Source: Faucicola mancuniensis
GTDB lineage: Bacteria > Pseudomonadota > Gammaproteobacteria > Pseudomonadales > Moraxellaceae
Direction: 5' to 3'
DNA length: 64,000 nucleotides
NCBI RefSeq assembly: GCF_046523945.1
Contig: NZ_CP171363.1
Location: 1,302,001 to 1,366,000, forward strand
Shown here one piece after another: positions 8,391-17,550 of this stretch. The notes under the pieces are model-generated. The model worked only from the letters and a program-made list of their open reading frames with translations, was not told where the DNA came from and did not search any database. Position 1 is the first letter of the stretch, and the number at the start of each line of letters is the position of its first letter. Made by a program: the position numbers and the translations under genes.

Positions 8391-8647
8391 GTGTAGGTTG
8401 ATATACCAACCTATTTTATTAAATATTTTTATTAATATTATTTAGAAAATTTTAATTTATAAATAGCTTATCTTTATTTTTAGTATGTTAGTCATTTTTT
8501 TCTTTGGCTTTATTTACATAAATGTTAATATCATTATATATTATATATACATTTATTACGTTTTGTAAGTCGCTTATTCGTTAGAGTCATTCAAATTTAA
8601 AAAAAATTAAAAAATTTGAACACATCGTGCAAGATAAGGTAGTTACC
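8391..8647. other. Non-coding AT-rich leader before the sugar-sensor cassette
   Basis: I see no ORF, RNA gene or strong repeat here. The stretch is very AT-rich, contains an ATATATTATATATA run near 8535-8549, and presumably carries the promoter of the downstream three-gene cassette. No clean -35/-10 pair could be chosen. Confidence 0.4.
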
Positions 8648-9661
8648 ATGATAAATTTTTATAAAACTTTGCCTTTATTTGTTGTATTGTTATGTACAGC
8701 ATGTGCAAATCAAAAATCCAATGAGCAATCAGAAACAATAGCCTATCCAACAGCCAAGGTTGGCATGTCTATGAGTGCAATAGCAACCAATGCCTTTTTT
8801 AATGATATGTATGAGTCTGCCAAAGGCGTAATGCAACAACAGCCATCTTTGACTTTGTTGCTAGAGCAAGCGGATAACGACCAAAACAAACAATATCAAC
8901 AACTTGATGATATGTTACAACAGGGTGCTAAAGCATTGGTGGTAAACCTTGCTGATGTATCACAAGGTCAAGCGTTTGTTGAAAAATATTGTAAAAAAGG
9001 TGTGCCTGTTGTTTATCTAAACCGTAATCCCGGCGATAAATATTTGGCAAGTTGCGATACGGCTTATTTTGTAGATGGCGATGCTAACCAAGCGGGTGTA
9101 TTGCAAGGGCTACAAGTGCTAGAAAAGTGGAAAGCCAATCCAGATTGGGATAAAAATAAAGATGGTGCTATCTCATATGCGTTATTAGAAGGCATTCCAA
9201 ACCATGCAGGGACAATGGCTCGTACTAAATGGTCAATCAGTACCATGCAAAACTACCCTTCGTTAGGTATTCCTGTACGACAGGTTTTTTCGGATACGGC
9301 AATGTTCCAACAAGACAAAGCGAGTGAAGTTGTAGAAAACTGGATAAGCCAACCAAATTTTGGCGATGTGGAAGTGATTTTAGCAAATAATGACAACATG
9401 GCGATAGGTGCGATTGATACCCTTAAAAAACACAATATAAAATTGCCTGTTTTTGGTATTGATGGTGGTAAAGTAGGGCTAGAGTTGGTAAAATCTGGCG
9501 ATATGAGTTCAACTGTATTTAATGATTATGATAATCAAGTCAAAACAGCTTTGAGAATGGCAGCGAATTTGGCGACCAATCAACCTGTAATGAACGGCAT
9601 TAATTATCGTATGGAATATAAAATTGTAAACGTTCCTTATCAAAATATTACGTTAAAATAA
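8648..9661 (+). CDS. MglB-like galactose/glucose-binding periplasmic lipoprotein
   Basis: Periplasmic sugar-binding protein of the type-1 fold, 337 residues. It begins with a signal peptide and an LCTAC lipobox-like site, so it is probably anchored to a membrane. Similarity to MglB is clear through the C-terminal half: the calcium-loop-like DKNKDGAISYALLEG, DTAMF, ILANNDNMAIGAIDTLKKHN, PVFGIDG, LVKSGDMSSTVFNDYDNQ and KIVNVPY. A GTG at 8627 is in frame, but the ATG at 8648 gives a normal signal peptide. No mglA or mglC transporter gene follows. Instead a kinase begins 10 bp later, so this protein most likely delivers a sugar signal rather than cargo. Confidence 0.88.
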   Translation: MINFYKTLPLFVVLLCTACANQKSNEQSETIAYPTAKVGMSMSAIATNAFFNDMYESAKGVMQQQPSLTLLLEQADNDQNKQYQQLDDMLQQGAKALVVNLADVSQGQAFVEKYCKKGVPVVYLNRNPGDKYLASCDTAYFVDGDANQAGVLQGLQVLEKWKANPDWDKNKDGAISYALLEGIPNHAGTMARTKWSISTMQNYPSLGIPVRQVFSDTAMFQQDKASEVVENWISQPNFGDVEVILANNDNMAIGAIDTLKKHNIKLPVFGIDGGKVGLELVKSGDMSSTVFNDYDNQVKTALRMAANLATNQPVMNGINYRMEYKIVNVPYQNITLK

Positions 9662-9671
9662 GGTATAAGAC

Positions 9672-11981
9672 ATGGCAACAACAAATCATACGAATACCAC
9701 AGGTTCAAAATATAAAAAATATACCATGTTACTGACTTTGGTTGTGTTATTTTTGGTATTGACCGTTGGTATGTTAGCACTGAATTTTTTATCAACCAAC
9801 CGTTTTACAACGTATGCACAATCATTAGAAGTTGCGAATAGCCAAGGGGCAACGAGTCAAGAGCTATCAAAAAACTTGCTAGATATTAATCTATATATTA
9901 ATACAGCCTTAGAGCAACAAAAACAAAATGCTGTAGCGACAACGATAAATACAACGCAAAATCTAGCAACGCCAGTAACAGAAAACCAAGCAACAACGGT
10001 TGCGAGTGCAGTAGCCAATACGGAAACACCATCTGTTGCGAATACACAGCAGACGGTTAGTATTGATGCTTTGCCACAAATTGCTGTGTATAAAATTGAT
10101 GAGATTAAAAAACAACGAGATACATTGTCTCAAGCATTACAAGCTTTCCAAAAAGGTGGTGCAGTTACTTTAACATCAGGCAAAGAAATTTCTTTAAATG
10201 CTACAAATAATCAAGCCGCTTTGAAAAGTTTACAAGAAACGGAGCAAATTTGGATTCCTTATTTGGGTTTGTTAGATAATTTTTTACAAGATATTCAAAA
10301 AGGCTATATTTCTAAACAAACAAGTGATTATTTGGTGGATTATACCCGATTATATAACCGAGCATTACTAACCGAATCTAATAATTTAACAACTGCCTTA
10401 AACCAAGAAATTGAACAACAAACCTTATTACAAAAAAATATACAGCTAGCAGGTATTATCAGTGCTTTTTTACTGTTCTTTGCGATTGTATTTGGTGCAT
10501 TGCGTCAATTGTTAAATAGTGATAGTCGCTTGGCTCAAGCACGTCAACAGACAACGGACATTTTAAATACGGTCAATGAAGGACTATTCTTGATTGACAA
10601 AAATATGGTCTTGTCAGATGAGTATTCTCGCAGTACAGAGCAAATTTTGCATAAGTCTGAATTAAAAGGTAAAACTTTAACAGACTTGTTAAAAGATACG
10701 ATTTCTCAACAGGATTTGGACAGTACAAAGCTGTTTATTGAACAATTATACAACGCTTGGGTTGTAGAAGAGTTAATCCAAGACTTGAACCCTTTAAAAA
10801 ATATCCGCATGAGCTATGTAGATGACAAAGGGCGTACACAAATTCGCTTTTTAGATTTTAACTTTTTAAGAATCGTAGAAAAATCAGGCGAAATTAGTAA
10901 GGTGTTTGTGAGTGTTGTTGATATTACAGAAGCTGTTCATTTGCAAGAAAAACTTGAAAAAGCACGTCAGCAACATGACAATGAGCTAGAAATGATTAGT
11001 GCTATTTTGACAATTGATAATCAAAACCTAGTCGCATTCATTGCCAATACAAATCATCGAATTGATAAAATTAACGCTGTGTTAAAACAAGAATCTGCAG
11101 GTCATTTTGACCTACAAGAAAAAGCACGTCAAATATACCGAGAAATGCATAGCTTAAAAGGCGAGGCATCAGCGATTAAAATGAGTGCGTTTGTGAGTGC
11201 TGCAGAAAAACTTGAAAGTCAAATTAAAGAGTTATTGCAACATTCAAATTTAACAGGTAATGACTTTTTAGCGTTTACGATTAATTTAAAAGAATTATTG
11301 GATTTAAATCTTTTTGTAAGTAGCATATTAGAACGTTTACGTTTGGTAGGATGTAATGTGGACACTGTCGTTGCCCAACAACCACAAAGCAGTCCATCAG
11401 CTAGTGTCAGTCAAACAAAAGTAAATCCATGGCATGATTATTTTACGCAATATGCTCAAGATATCGCCAATCGTCAGTCCAAAAACGTGAATGTTCAAGT
11501 GAATGGGTTTGATGAGCTATTGCCATTTCACGATGAAAAAGCGAATGTATATAAAGACATTGCCACACAATTTTTGAAAAATGCGATTGTGCATGGCATT
11601 GAAAGCCCAGCCGAACGTTTGGCAAAAGGCAAAAATGAATCAGGTGAAATAACCTTAAGCCTTGAAAAAGTTGATGAAAATCATCAAAAAATCAGCATTC
11701 ATGACGATGGTCAAGGCATTAATTGGACAAAAATCCGCCAAAAAGCCGTTGAGCTAGGTCATGTAACCGAGCTACAAGCCGAACAGCTACAAGCAAAAGA
11801 TTTATTACGCTTAATGTTAAGTTCAGGTATTTCAACTGCCGAAAACCAAGATGAAGATGCAGGGCGTGGCGTTGGCATGGATATCGTGCGACAACTGGCG
11901 ATAGAAGGCAGAGGCAAATTGGGTATCAATAGCCAACCTAACCAATTCACGATGATGAGTGTAACTTTTCCAAACCAATAA
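9672..11981 (+). CDS. Membrane sensor kinase with Hpt and CheA-like ATPase domains
   Basis: The 769-residue protein has a membrane helix at about 19-40, a periplasmic region rich in Thr/Ala/Gln to about 255, and a second helix at about 259-279. A PAS-like region follows at about 293-430, then an Hpt module with EMHSLKGEAS (phospho-acceptor candidate His493). The ATPase domain is CheA-like, with the N-box FLKNAIVHGIE (about 634-644), DDGQG (678-682) and GRGVGMDIVRQL (731-742). It lacks the CheW-like domain of true CheA and lacks an ordinary DHp domain. It is preceded by the MglB-like gene and followed 18 bp later by a CheY-like gene. The inferred job is to sense the binding protein's ligand and phosphorylate the regulator. 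Confidence 0.85.
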   Translation: MATTNHTNTTGSKYKKYTMLLTLVVLFLVLTVGMLALNFLSTNRFTTYAQSLEVANSQGATSQELSKNLLDINLYINTALEQQKQNAVATTINTTQNLATPVTENQATTVASAVANTETPSVANTQQTVSIDALPQIAVYKIDEIKKQRDTLSQALQAFQKGGAVTLTSGKEISLNATNNQAALKSLQETEQIWIPYLGLLDNFLQDIQKGYISKQTSDYLVDYTRLYNRALLTESNNLTTALNQEIEQQTLLQKNIQLAGIISAFLLFFAIVFGALRQLLNSDSRLAQARQQTTDILNTVNEGLFLIDKNMVLSDEYSRSTEQILHKSELKGKTLTDLLKDTISQQDLDSTKLFIEQLYNAWVVEELIQDLNPLKNIRMSYVDDKGRTQIRFLDFNFLRIVEKSGEISKVFVSVVDITEAVHLQEKLEKARQQHDNELEMISAILTIDNQNLVAFIANTNHRIDKINAVLKQESAGHFDLQEKARQIYREMHSLKGEASAIKMSAFVSAAEKLESQIKELLQHSNLTGNDFLAFTINLKELLDLNLFVSSILERLRLVGCNVDTVVAQQPQSSPSASVSQTKVNPWHDYFTQYAQDIANRQSKNVNVQVNGFDELLPFHDEKANVYKDIATQFLKNAIVHGIESPAERLAKGKNESGEITLSLEKVDENHQKISIHDDGQGINWTKIRQKAVELGHVTELQAEQLQAKDLLRLMLSSGISTAENQDEDAGRGVGMDIVRQLAIEGRGKLGINSQPNQFTMMSVTFPNQ

Positions 11982-11999
11982 TTTAAAAAAGGATATTCC

Positions 12000-12374
12000 A
12001 TGGCACACCGTTTAATGATTGTTGATGACTCAAATATTATCCGTAACCGTATTGAACGTAGCTTTGAAGATAGCGATATACAAATTGTGGCAACAGCGAG
12101 CAATGGCTTAGAAGCGTTGCAAAAGTTTGATTTGGTAAAGCCTGATTTTATCACGATGGACTTGACCATGCCACAAATGGACGGCTTAGAATGTATCCAA
12201 AAAATCATCGCCCAAAACACAGGCGTAAGTATTTTGGTCGTTTCGGCACTGTCAGACAAAGCCACCGCTTTACAAGCTTTGCAATATGGGGCAAGGGGCT
12301 TTATTTGTAAGCCCTTTAGCGAAGATGAGTTGGTCAATGCGATTAATCGTTTGATTGAATTACAACAATCCTAA
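12000..12374 (+). CDS. CheY-like single-domain response regulator
   Basis: The 124-residue receiver domain has no output domain. It has the acidic pair Asp9-Asp10 (VVDDSN), the phospho-acceptor candidate Asp54 (FITMDLTMPQMDG), the switch Ser in VVSALS and the conserved Lys in CKPF. It is the last gene of the three-gene sugar-sensor cassette. Having no DNA-binding domain, it must act by protein contact, for example on a motility apparatus or another signalling protein, or as a phosphate relay. Which of these applies cannot be told from the window. Confidence 0.92.
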   Translation: MAHRLMIVDDSNIIRNRIERSFEDSDIQIVATASNGLEALQKFDLVKPDFITMDLTMPQMDGLECIQKIIAQNTGVSILVVSALSDKATALQALQYGARGFICKPFSEDELVNAINRLIELQQS

Positions 12375-12376
12375 TC

Positions 12377-12406
12377 CAAAAAAGCCCCAAATCTTGGGGC
12401 TTTCTT
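12377..12406. terminator. Bidirectional terminator between regulator and gspD
   Basis: AAGCCCCAA (12382-12390) pairs with TTGGGGCTT (12394-12402) over a 3-nt loop. A-rich sequence on the left and T-rich on the right let it serve the converging cheY-like and gspD transcripts. Confidence 0.85.
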
Positions 12407-12414
12407 AATTAGCC

Positions 12415-14847
12415 TTAAGGCGTTGTATTCACATCAACCTTGTCGGTTACGATTACCGTTTGTGGATTGACAATTTGGGTCACAGGCTGAATCGTAGGCT
12501 GTGCGGTTGCCACAGGGTCAATACTTGGCGGTGTGACAATCACTGTATCTGTTTTGACAGGATTAGCATCGTCCAATGTGGGTTCAACCACGACAGTTGA
12601 AGCATTTGGCACTGTTACCACCGCTTGTGTCGCAGGTACAACCGTAGGCACGGTGCTTAATTTTTGTGATGCTGGCATGACCAAGTCATTTTTTGGCACG
12701 TCCACGATAGGGGCAGGGGTGGTATTTGGGTGCAACGGATAAGCGTTGTCAATATTTAACGGAATTTGTTTTAACGTGCCGTTTTTGTCAATCACTAATT
12801 GCATGGTGCGAATGCCTTCAAGGCTTTTTTCGGTCATACTGGCGACGGCTGTGCCATTTCGTAAAATGGTCGGTTGTAAAAACACAATCAAGTTTGTTTT
12901 GTCGCTGTTTTTACTTTTTGATTTAAACAAATTACCAACCACAGGAATATCACCAAGTCCCGGCACTTTTTGTTGCCCATAAGTGCTGTTATCACGCATT
13001 AAACCGCCTAGGGCAACGGTCTGTTGGTCATCTGCCAAAATGGTGGTTTTAATCAAGTTTTTGTTGGTAACAACACCGCTAACATTGTTTAGCGTACCGT
13101 CCACGATAGACGACACTTCTTGGGTAATTTCAAGTCTGACCGTGCCATTTTCGCCAATGTGTGGCACAACGTTTAGATTAATCCCCACGTCTTCACGGCT
13201 CACCGTCTGAAATGGATTGGTAGAAGAATTGTTGGTCGTGGTATAAGAACCCGTTACAAACGGCACATTTTGACCGACCAAAATATTGGCTTTTTCATTG
13301 TCCAACGTCAAAATTGACGGCATGGATAACAAATTGGCATTGTTGGTTTTGTTAATCGCTTGCAAAATCGCCCCATAAAATTGGCGATTGCCATTGCTAT
13401 CCACTCTACTATCGCCCACACCAAACAACGCCCCTGCAATGGACGCAGCCGCTTTGCCGACTTGACCTGTTAAGGCTTCGGTAGCCAGACCAATCGCTGT
13501 TGCACCGACATTGTTAAAGTTCACCACGCCCACACCGCTATTGGCATTGCCCATCGCCCATTGTACGCCCAGTTGTTGCGTGTCGTTGCCAGAGATTTCC
13601 ATGATGGCGGCTTGGATTAACACTTGGTCTCGGCGAGTGTCCAGTTGATTGATGGTATTTTCAATTTCAATCATCAAATCTGGACTGGCATTTACCACCA
13701 CCGAATTTTGAGTTTGGTCGGCGATAATGCTAAAAGGGCGACCTTGCGTATTTGCGGTGCTGTTACTGCTGGTGTTGGTGGAACTGGTATTAATCGGTGA
13801 ACCTGTTACCGAGGTGTTGCTTGTGCTGTTTGACGTTGATGTGTTGCTGCTATTGCCAAACATAGAAGTCGCTTCTAGCGTGGTTTGGTCACCTGCACTG
13901 TTAATAGATTGGTTGGATAACAAACTTCTTAACATATTGGCAATGTGGGTGGCACTGGCATATTTTAGGCGAAACACCCGCAAACCGCTCAAACGCTGAC
14001 TTGGTATGGTGTCAAGTTCATCTACCATGCGTTGCACTTTGGCGGTCATTTCCACGCTACCTTTGACAAGCAGTCTATCGGCAATTGGGTCGGCAATGAT
14101 TTTTATCAAACTGCCATTGCCTGATGCGACCGCAGGCGAGCCTTGTCCACTGCTGGCGGTACTTGTGCCTGACACGCCTGTCAATGAGCTGAGCAGTTGC
14201 ATCATGCGTTCGGCATCTACATGACGCAAGGGAATGACGGTTAATTTGTCATTCATATTGCTGTCTAAGTCATTGATAAGTTTGGTAAGTTGGTTTAAAT
14301 TATCGGCTCTGTCTGACAAAATCAACGCATTGATATTTGGCAAAACGGCGGCGTTGGCATACTGTGGCATCATCGGGCGGATAACGTTTAACACATCAGT
14401 GGCACTGGTATTGGTCAGATACAAAACCCGTGTCGCCAACTGATTGCCTGTGGTATTACCACGCAAATCCACATCAACGCCCGCTTGTTTGGCAACCGTA
14501 TCAGGCAACAACTCAATGGTCGTACCACGGTCAATCGCCACAATCCCATTGACTTTCATCACCGCCAAAAACAAATCATAAATTTCGGCACGGTTTAACG
14601 TTTTGTTGGCAATCACCGTGACATTGCCATTAATGCGTGGGTCTAGCACAAAGTTTTTTTGCGTGATGGTCGCCACTTGGTCAATAAAGGCTTTAATATC
14701 AGCATCTTGCAAATGCACCTTGTAGCCTGTTTCGCCAGCCGCCACCGCCGTTGGGATATGACAAATACTGAAACTTACCAAAATACTGAATGTCAAAGGT
14801 TTTAATACAGATTTTAAAAAAGTCTTGCGTTGCGTGTGTTGTTTCAT
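12415..14847 (-). CDS. gspD: Type II secretion secretin GspD
   Basis: Outer-membrane secretin (810 residues) that forms the export channel of type II secretion. A signal peptide covers about residues 1-36. N-domains follow, with YKVHLQDADIKAFIDQVA (N0) and repeated N1-N3 modules such as NALILSDRADN and VIPLRHVDAERM. A Ser/Thr/Asn-rich insertion lies at about 320-370, typical of the N3 loop. The secretin core includes VLIQAAIMEISG, VPFVTGSYTTT, VGINLNVVPHIGENGTVRLEI and VALGGLMRD. The last about 120 residues form a Pro/Val/Thr-rich extension of unknown role. It follows gspC on the minus strand. The rest of the gsp machinery is not in this window. Confidence 0.95.
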   Translation of the reverse strand: MKQHTQRKTFLKSVLKPLTFSILVSFSICHIPTAVAAGETGYKVHLQDADIKAFIDQVATITQKNFVLDPRINGNVTVIANKTLNRAEIYDLFLAVMKVNGIVAIDRGTTIELLPDTVAKQAGVDVDLRGNTTGNQLATRVLYLTNTSATDVLNVIRPMMPQYANAAVLPNINALILSDRADNLNQLTKLINDLDSNMNDKLTVIPLRHVDAERMMQLLSSLTGVSGTSTASSGQGSPAVASGNGSLIKIIADPIADRLLVKGSVEMTAKVQRMVDELDTIPSQRLSGLRVFRLKYASATHIANMLRSLLSNQSINSAGDQTTLEATSMFGNSSNTSTSNSTSNTSVTGSPINTSSTNTSSNSTANTQGRPFSIIADQTQNSVVVNASPDLMIEIENTINQLDTRRDQVLIQAAIMEISGNDTQQLGVQWAMGNANSGVGVVNFNNVGATAIGLATEALTGQVGKAAASIAGALFGVGDSRVDSNGNRQFYGAILQAINKTNNANLLSMPSILTLDNEKANILVGQNVPFVTGSYTTTNNSSTNPFQTVSREDVGINLNVVPHIGENGTVRLEITQEVSSIVDGTLNNVSGVVTNKNLIKTTILADDQQTVALGGLMRDNSTYGQQKVPGLGDIPVVGNLFKSKSKNSDKTNLIVFLQPTILRNGTAVASMTEKSLEGIRTMQLVIDKNGTLKQIPLNIDNAYPLHPNTTPAPIVDVPKNDLVMPASQKLSTVPTVVPATQAVVTVPNASTVVVEPTLDDANPVKTDTVIVTPPSIDPVATAQPTIQPVTQIVNPQTVIVTDKVDVNTTP

Positions 14848-14904
14848 ATCTAACCTATAAAATTTTCTTTTGTAAAATGCGAATTGATTGGCATTGCCAA
14901 AAAT

Positions 14905-15861
14905 TTAAAACGACTGATTCAGCGTAATCACCTGTTCGCCACGTTGCACTTGGATTTGGGCTTGTCCTGACTGTCTGGCTTGTTGTAAAAGCTGAGAATC
15001 TTGTGCAGGATTTTGCCCCACATTTTGTCCATTTAATGAAATCACCCTGTCGCCTGTCTGTAGCCCCAAGCGGTCTTTAATCCCTGATGGCATTGCATCG
15101 GTTACCATATAGCCATTACCAGTCGCCGCCACACCCATTTGGCTAAGATAGCCTGCTGGATTTGCCTGTAAGCCTTCAATCGCATTATCCAACGGCGTTG
15201 GCGTATTTTGAGCTTGCGTTGGGCTTGTGCCATCAAGCGGTTGATTTGGCATTGGTGGTGGCGTTTGTGTTGGAATTTGTGGTACAGGCATACCTTGAGA
15301 TGGGGGCATGACTTGTGGCATATTTTGGGCGGACAAACTTTCGTTGTTTAACACCATGGTATTGCCTTGCGTTCTCATCGCTTGTTGGGGTTGTTGTCCT
15401 CGTTGGTCAAGCAAAAATGGCTTACCAAAATCCACTTTGAACGTTTGTCCATTATTATCTGTCAAAATAATGTGGTCAATTTTCACATCGCTTAATTTAA
15501 AAGCCGAACCATCCAAAATTTCGTCCACTTTATAACTTTTGGTTTTGCCATTAAAGGTTAAAATCGCAAAAGATAAACTTTTGGGATTTGCCACCGTGAT
15601 ACCAACGATTTTGACATCAGGTGGTGGCAGACTTGACTGGGTCGCCATTGGGCGTGCAAAAATATCCAACCCATTGCCGACAGGCATAGCCATTTGACTG
15701 TTTTGTAATGGCACAGGCGAAAGGGCAGGGGCAGCCGGTGGGGCAATCACCAACCAAAACCCACGAGCCAACAACCAACACGCCCACACAATCACCACCA
15801 ACAAAATCAGTGGATAAAATTTTTGTAAGGCTTGAAAAATGTTAAAATCCGTTCGCTTCAC
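14905..15861 (-). CDS. gspC: Type II secretion protein GspC (PDZ)
   Basis: Inner-membrane clamp protein of 318 residues that links the inner-membrane platform to the secretin. A single N-terminal membrane helix lies at about 14-36. A homology region at about 65-155 (VKIVGITVANPKSLSFAILTF, YKVDEILDGSAFKL) is followed by a Pro/Gln-rich linker (about 170-225) and a C-terminal PDZ-like domain (GLQTGDRVISLNGQNV). The gene follows gspN by 8 bp and precedes gspD by 57 bp, so the three form one minus-strand operon. Confidence 0.93.
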   Translation of the reverse strand: MKRTDFNIFQALQKFYPLILLVVIVWACWLLARGFWLVIAPPAAPALSPVPLQNSQMAMPVGNGLDIFARPMATQSSLPPPDVKIVGITVANPKSLSFAILTFNGKTKSYKVDEILDGSAFKLSDVKIDHIILTDNNGQTFKVDFGKPFLLDQRGQQPQQAMRTQGNTMVLNNESLSAQNMPQVMPPSQGMPVPQIPTQTPPPMPNQPLDGTSPTQAQNTPTPLDNAIEGLQANPAGYLSQMGVAATGNGYMVTDAMPSGIKDRLGLQTGDRVISLNGQNVGQNPAQDSQLLQQARQSGQAQIQVQRGEQVITLNQSF

Positions 15862-15869
15862 AACACCCC

Positions 15870-16646
15870 CTAAAAACTGCCAAACAACGGCTGACGAAGC
15901 GAAACCGCCACGCTGTCATCTGCCCCTTGTCCTTGATAATTTGGCATATTTTTTAACAAACGTTGGGTCAAAGCCACATCAAGCATATTGTCATTGTCCA
16001 AATACAAATCGCCCAAACGCTGTCCTTGCGGTGTCGCTAACGCCAAATGCAGACGGCTAGGCGATTGTGAAGTTTTTTCTTTATCCAAAACACCGACCAT
16101 TTTTGGCAAATTAATCTGATAAACACGTCCGCCAAAAGGATAGCCCATATTACCACCCAACCAATCAAAATCGCCAGACGCATTGACAAAACCTGTCTTA
16201 TTACGCGATAGCGATAAATTTTTTACCATAATTGGCGAATCAGGCAATTGCCAACTGCCCAAAGAACTTAACAAATCTTTGTTAATTTTGCCGTTAAAGT
16301 CATGGATTTGCCAACTATTTTTGCCGATTTTTGCCAAACCGTTTAACTCCGTTGTACCAGAGCGAATTTTAACATTCATGCCAATTTTGCCTGTAAAAAT
16401 GTACAAGGGTTGCCATTGCCAGTCTAATGTTCCCGATAAACTTTTGTTTGGATTGTTGGGTGGGGCGATTTGCCAATTGGCTTGACCTTGCCAAAGATTG
16501 CCAGAGATTTGTTGTAAATATGGATTGTTCGGCACAAATTTTTGTACAAGCCAACTGGCTGGCAACTGCACCAACAAAAACAAGCATAACAAAATAAGAC
16601 CGACTAACCACCAAAGTCGTGTAGGACGAGAAATTACCGTTGCCAA
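15870..16646 (-). CDS. gspN: Type II secretion protein GspN
   Basis: The 258-residue inner-membrane protein has one N-terminal helix at about 11-30 (LWWLVGLILLCLFLL). The rest is periplasmic, with the GspN-like features NLWQGQANWQI, LDWQWQPLYIFTGKIG and a C-terminal half rich in Leu/Asn/Gly. GspN is an accessory component found in some type II secretion systems; its exact role is not settled. The start at 16646 is a TTG preceded by AAAAGGG, as no suitable ATG lies at the N-terminus. First gene of the gspN-gspC-gspD operon. Confidence 0.88.
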   Translation of the reverse strand: MATVISRPTRLWWLVGLILLCLFLLVQLPASWLVQKFVPNNPYLQQISGNLWQGQANWQIAPPNNPNKSLSGTLDWQWQPLYIFTGKIGMNVKIRSGTTELNGLAKIGKNSWQIHDFNGKINKDLLSSLGSWQLPDSPIMVKNLSLSRNKTGFVNASGDFDWLGGNMGYPFGGRVYQINLPKMVGVLDKEKTSQSPSRLHLALATPQGQRLGDLYLDNDNMLDVALTQRLLKNMPNYQGQGADDSVAVSLRQPLFGSF

Positions 16647-16781
16647 ATCAATGCCCTTTTAAGCAAATAAAAAAATGTACAAAATTTTTATATGATAACT
16701 GATTTTGGCAGATTTGTAATGTGGTTTTTGTGAAAATGGGAATTTTTTTTGTTTTTTAACAAAAAAATAAAAATAGTGAAT

Positions 16782-16818
16782 AGAAAAAGGAACATCAAAC
16801 AATGTTCCTTTTTTTGAT
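16782..16818 (-). terminator. Intrinsic terminator after the Ala-rich lipoprotein gene
   Basis: AAAGGAACAT (16786-16795) pairs with ATGTTCCTTT (16802-16811). A/T runs on both sides give a U-tract on the minus strand. It lies 18 bp past the lipoprotein stop. Confidence 0.85.
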
Positions 16819-16835
16819 GTTGATAAATCAACAAA

Positions 16836-17207
16836 TTAGTGAGCAGCAGATGCAGTAGCAGTTGCGTCAACAGCGTCTTTAGTTGCGTCAGCAGCTTGTT
16901 CAGCAGCAGCTTGTGCATTTTCAGCAACAGCTTCTGATTGTTCGGCAGCAGCTTCGTTACCAGCAGCAACCGCAGCAGAGGCGTTCGCAGCAGCAACAGA
17001 TGCAGTAGATGCAGCAGCAACCGCAGTAGAAGCAGCTTCTTGTGCAGCAGCGTCAGTTGGTGCAGATGCAGCGTCAGCTACCGCAGCAGATGCAGCTTGA
17101 GTTGCTTCAGTTTTTGCTTCAGCAGCTTCTTCAGCTGGTTTTGAGCAAGCAGTCAAAGCTACAGTAGTAGCCATTAAAGTAGATAGTAAGATAGATTGGA
17201 ATTTCAT
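16836..17207 (-). CDS. Alanine-rich lipoprotein of unknown function
   Basis: The 123-residue protein has a clear lipoprotein signal peptide (lipobox LTAC, Cys21). It is followed by an extremely Ala-rich, acidic sequence with recurring AASTA and AAEQAA patterns and no recognisable domain. Such proteins form extended or helical periplasmic spacers. The start follows AGGAG in the leader. A 16-bp perfect palindrome lies 156 bp upstream (17363-17378). Single gene with its own terminator. Confidence 0.8.
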   Translation of the reverse strand: MKFQSILLSTLMATTVALTACSKPAEEAAEAKTEATQAASAAVADAASAPTDAAAQEAASTAVAAASTASVAAANASAAVAAGNEAAAEQSEAVAENAQAAAEQAADATKDAVDATATASAAH

Positions 17208-17550
17208 AAGTTTCTCCTAAGGAAATATAACCCGTTACTATTCTTACTCAATACAACTTTTAAGAATATTACGGGACATAGTGCGAGCGTATTTTAGCTC
17301 AAATCTTATTAAATTTAAACATCTTTTTTCATCACTTTGTAACAAAACATATTTTTGTTTAAAAAAAGATATCTTTTTAATGAAATTTTTGGGACTGCAA
17401 TTATATTATAATTATCTTTGTGTTGTATAGTGATTTTTTAGATTTTTACAATTTTTTTTTAATTTGGCTGAAATAGGTTAAATAATTGATACAAATGTTT
17501 TTTTATTTTGACGTTATAATAAGGCAATATTTTTAGTTAAAGGGTGTTTT
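17208..17550. other. Divergent non-coding region with 16-bp palindrome
   Basis: AT-rich spacer between the minus-strand lipoprotein and the plus-strand metallopeptidase. It holds the perfect palindrome AAAAAGATATCTTTTT (17363-17378), also present at 42130-42145, and a TATAAT at 17514-17519 that may be the -10 of the metallopeptidase promoter. No ORF is seen. Confidence 0.5.

Noticed and set aside
8520..8560. Palindromic AT run considered as a replication origin or att site
   Set aside because: No DnaA boxes, no integrase and no duplicated flank; simple AT richness explains it.
11759..12337. 192-codon minus-strand frame across the kinase/regulator junction
   Set aside because: It overlaps two strongly supported plus-strand genes and encodes a Ser/Cys-rich sequence without family resemblance.
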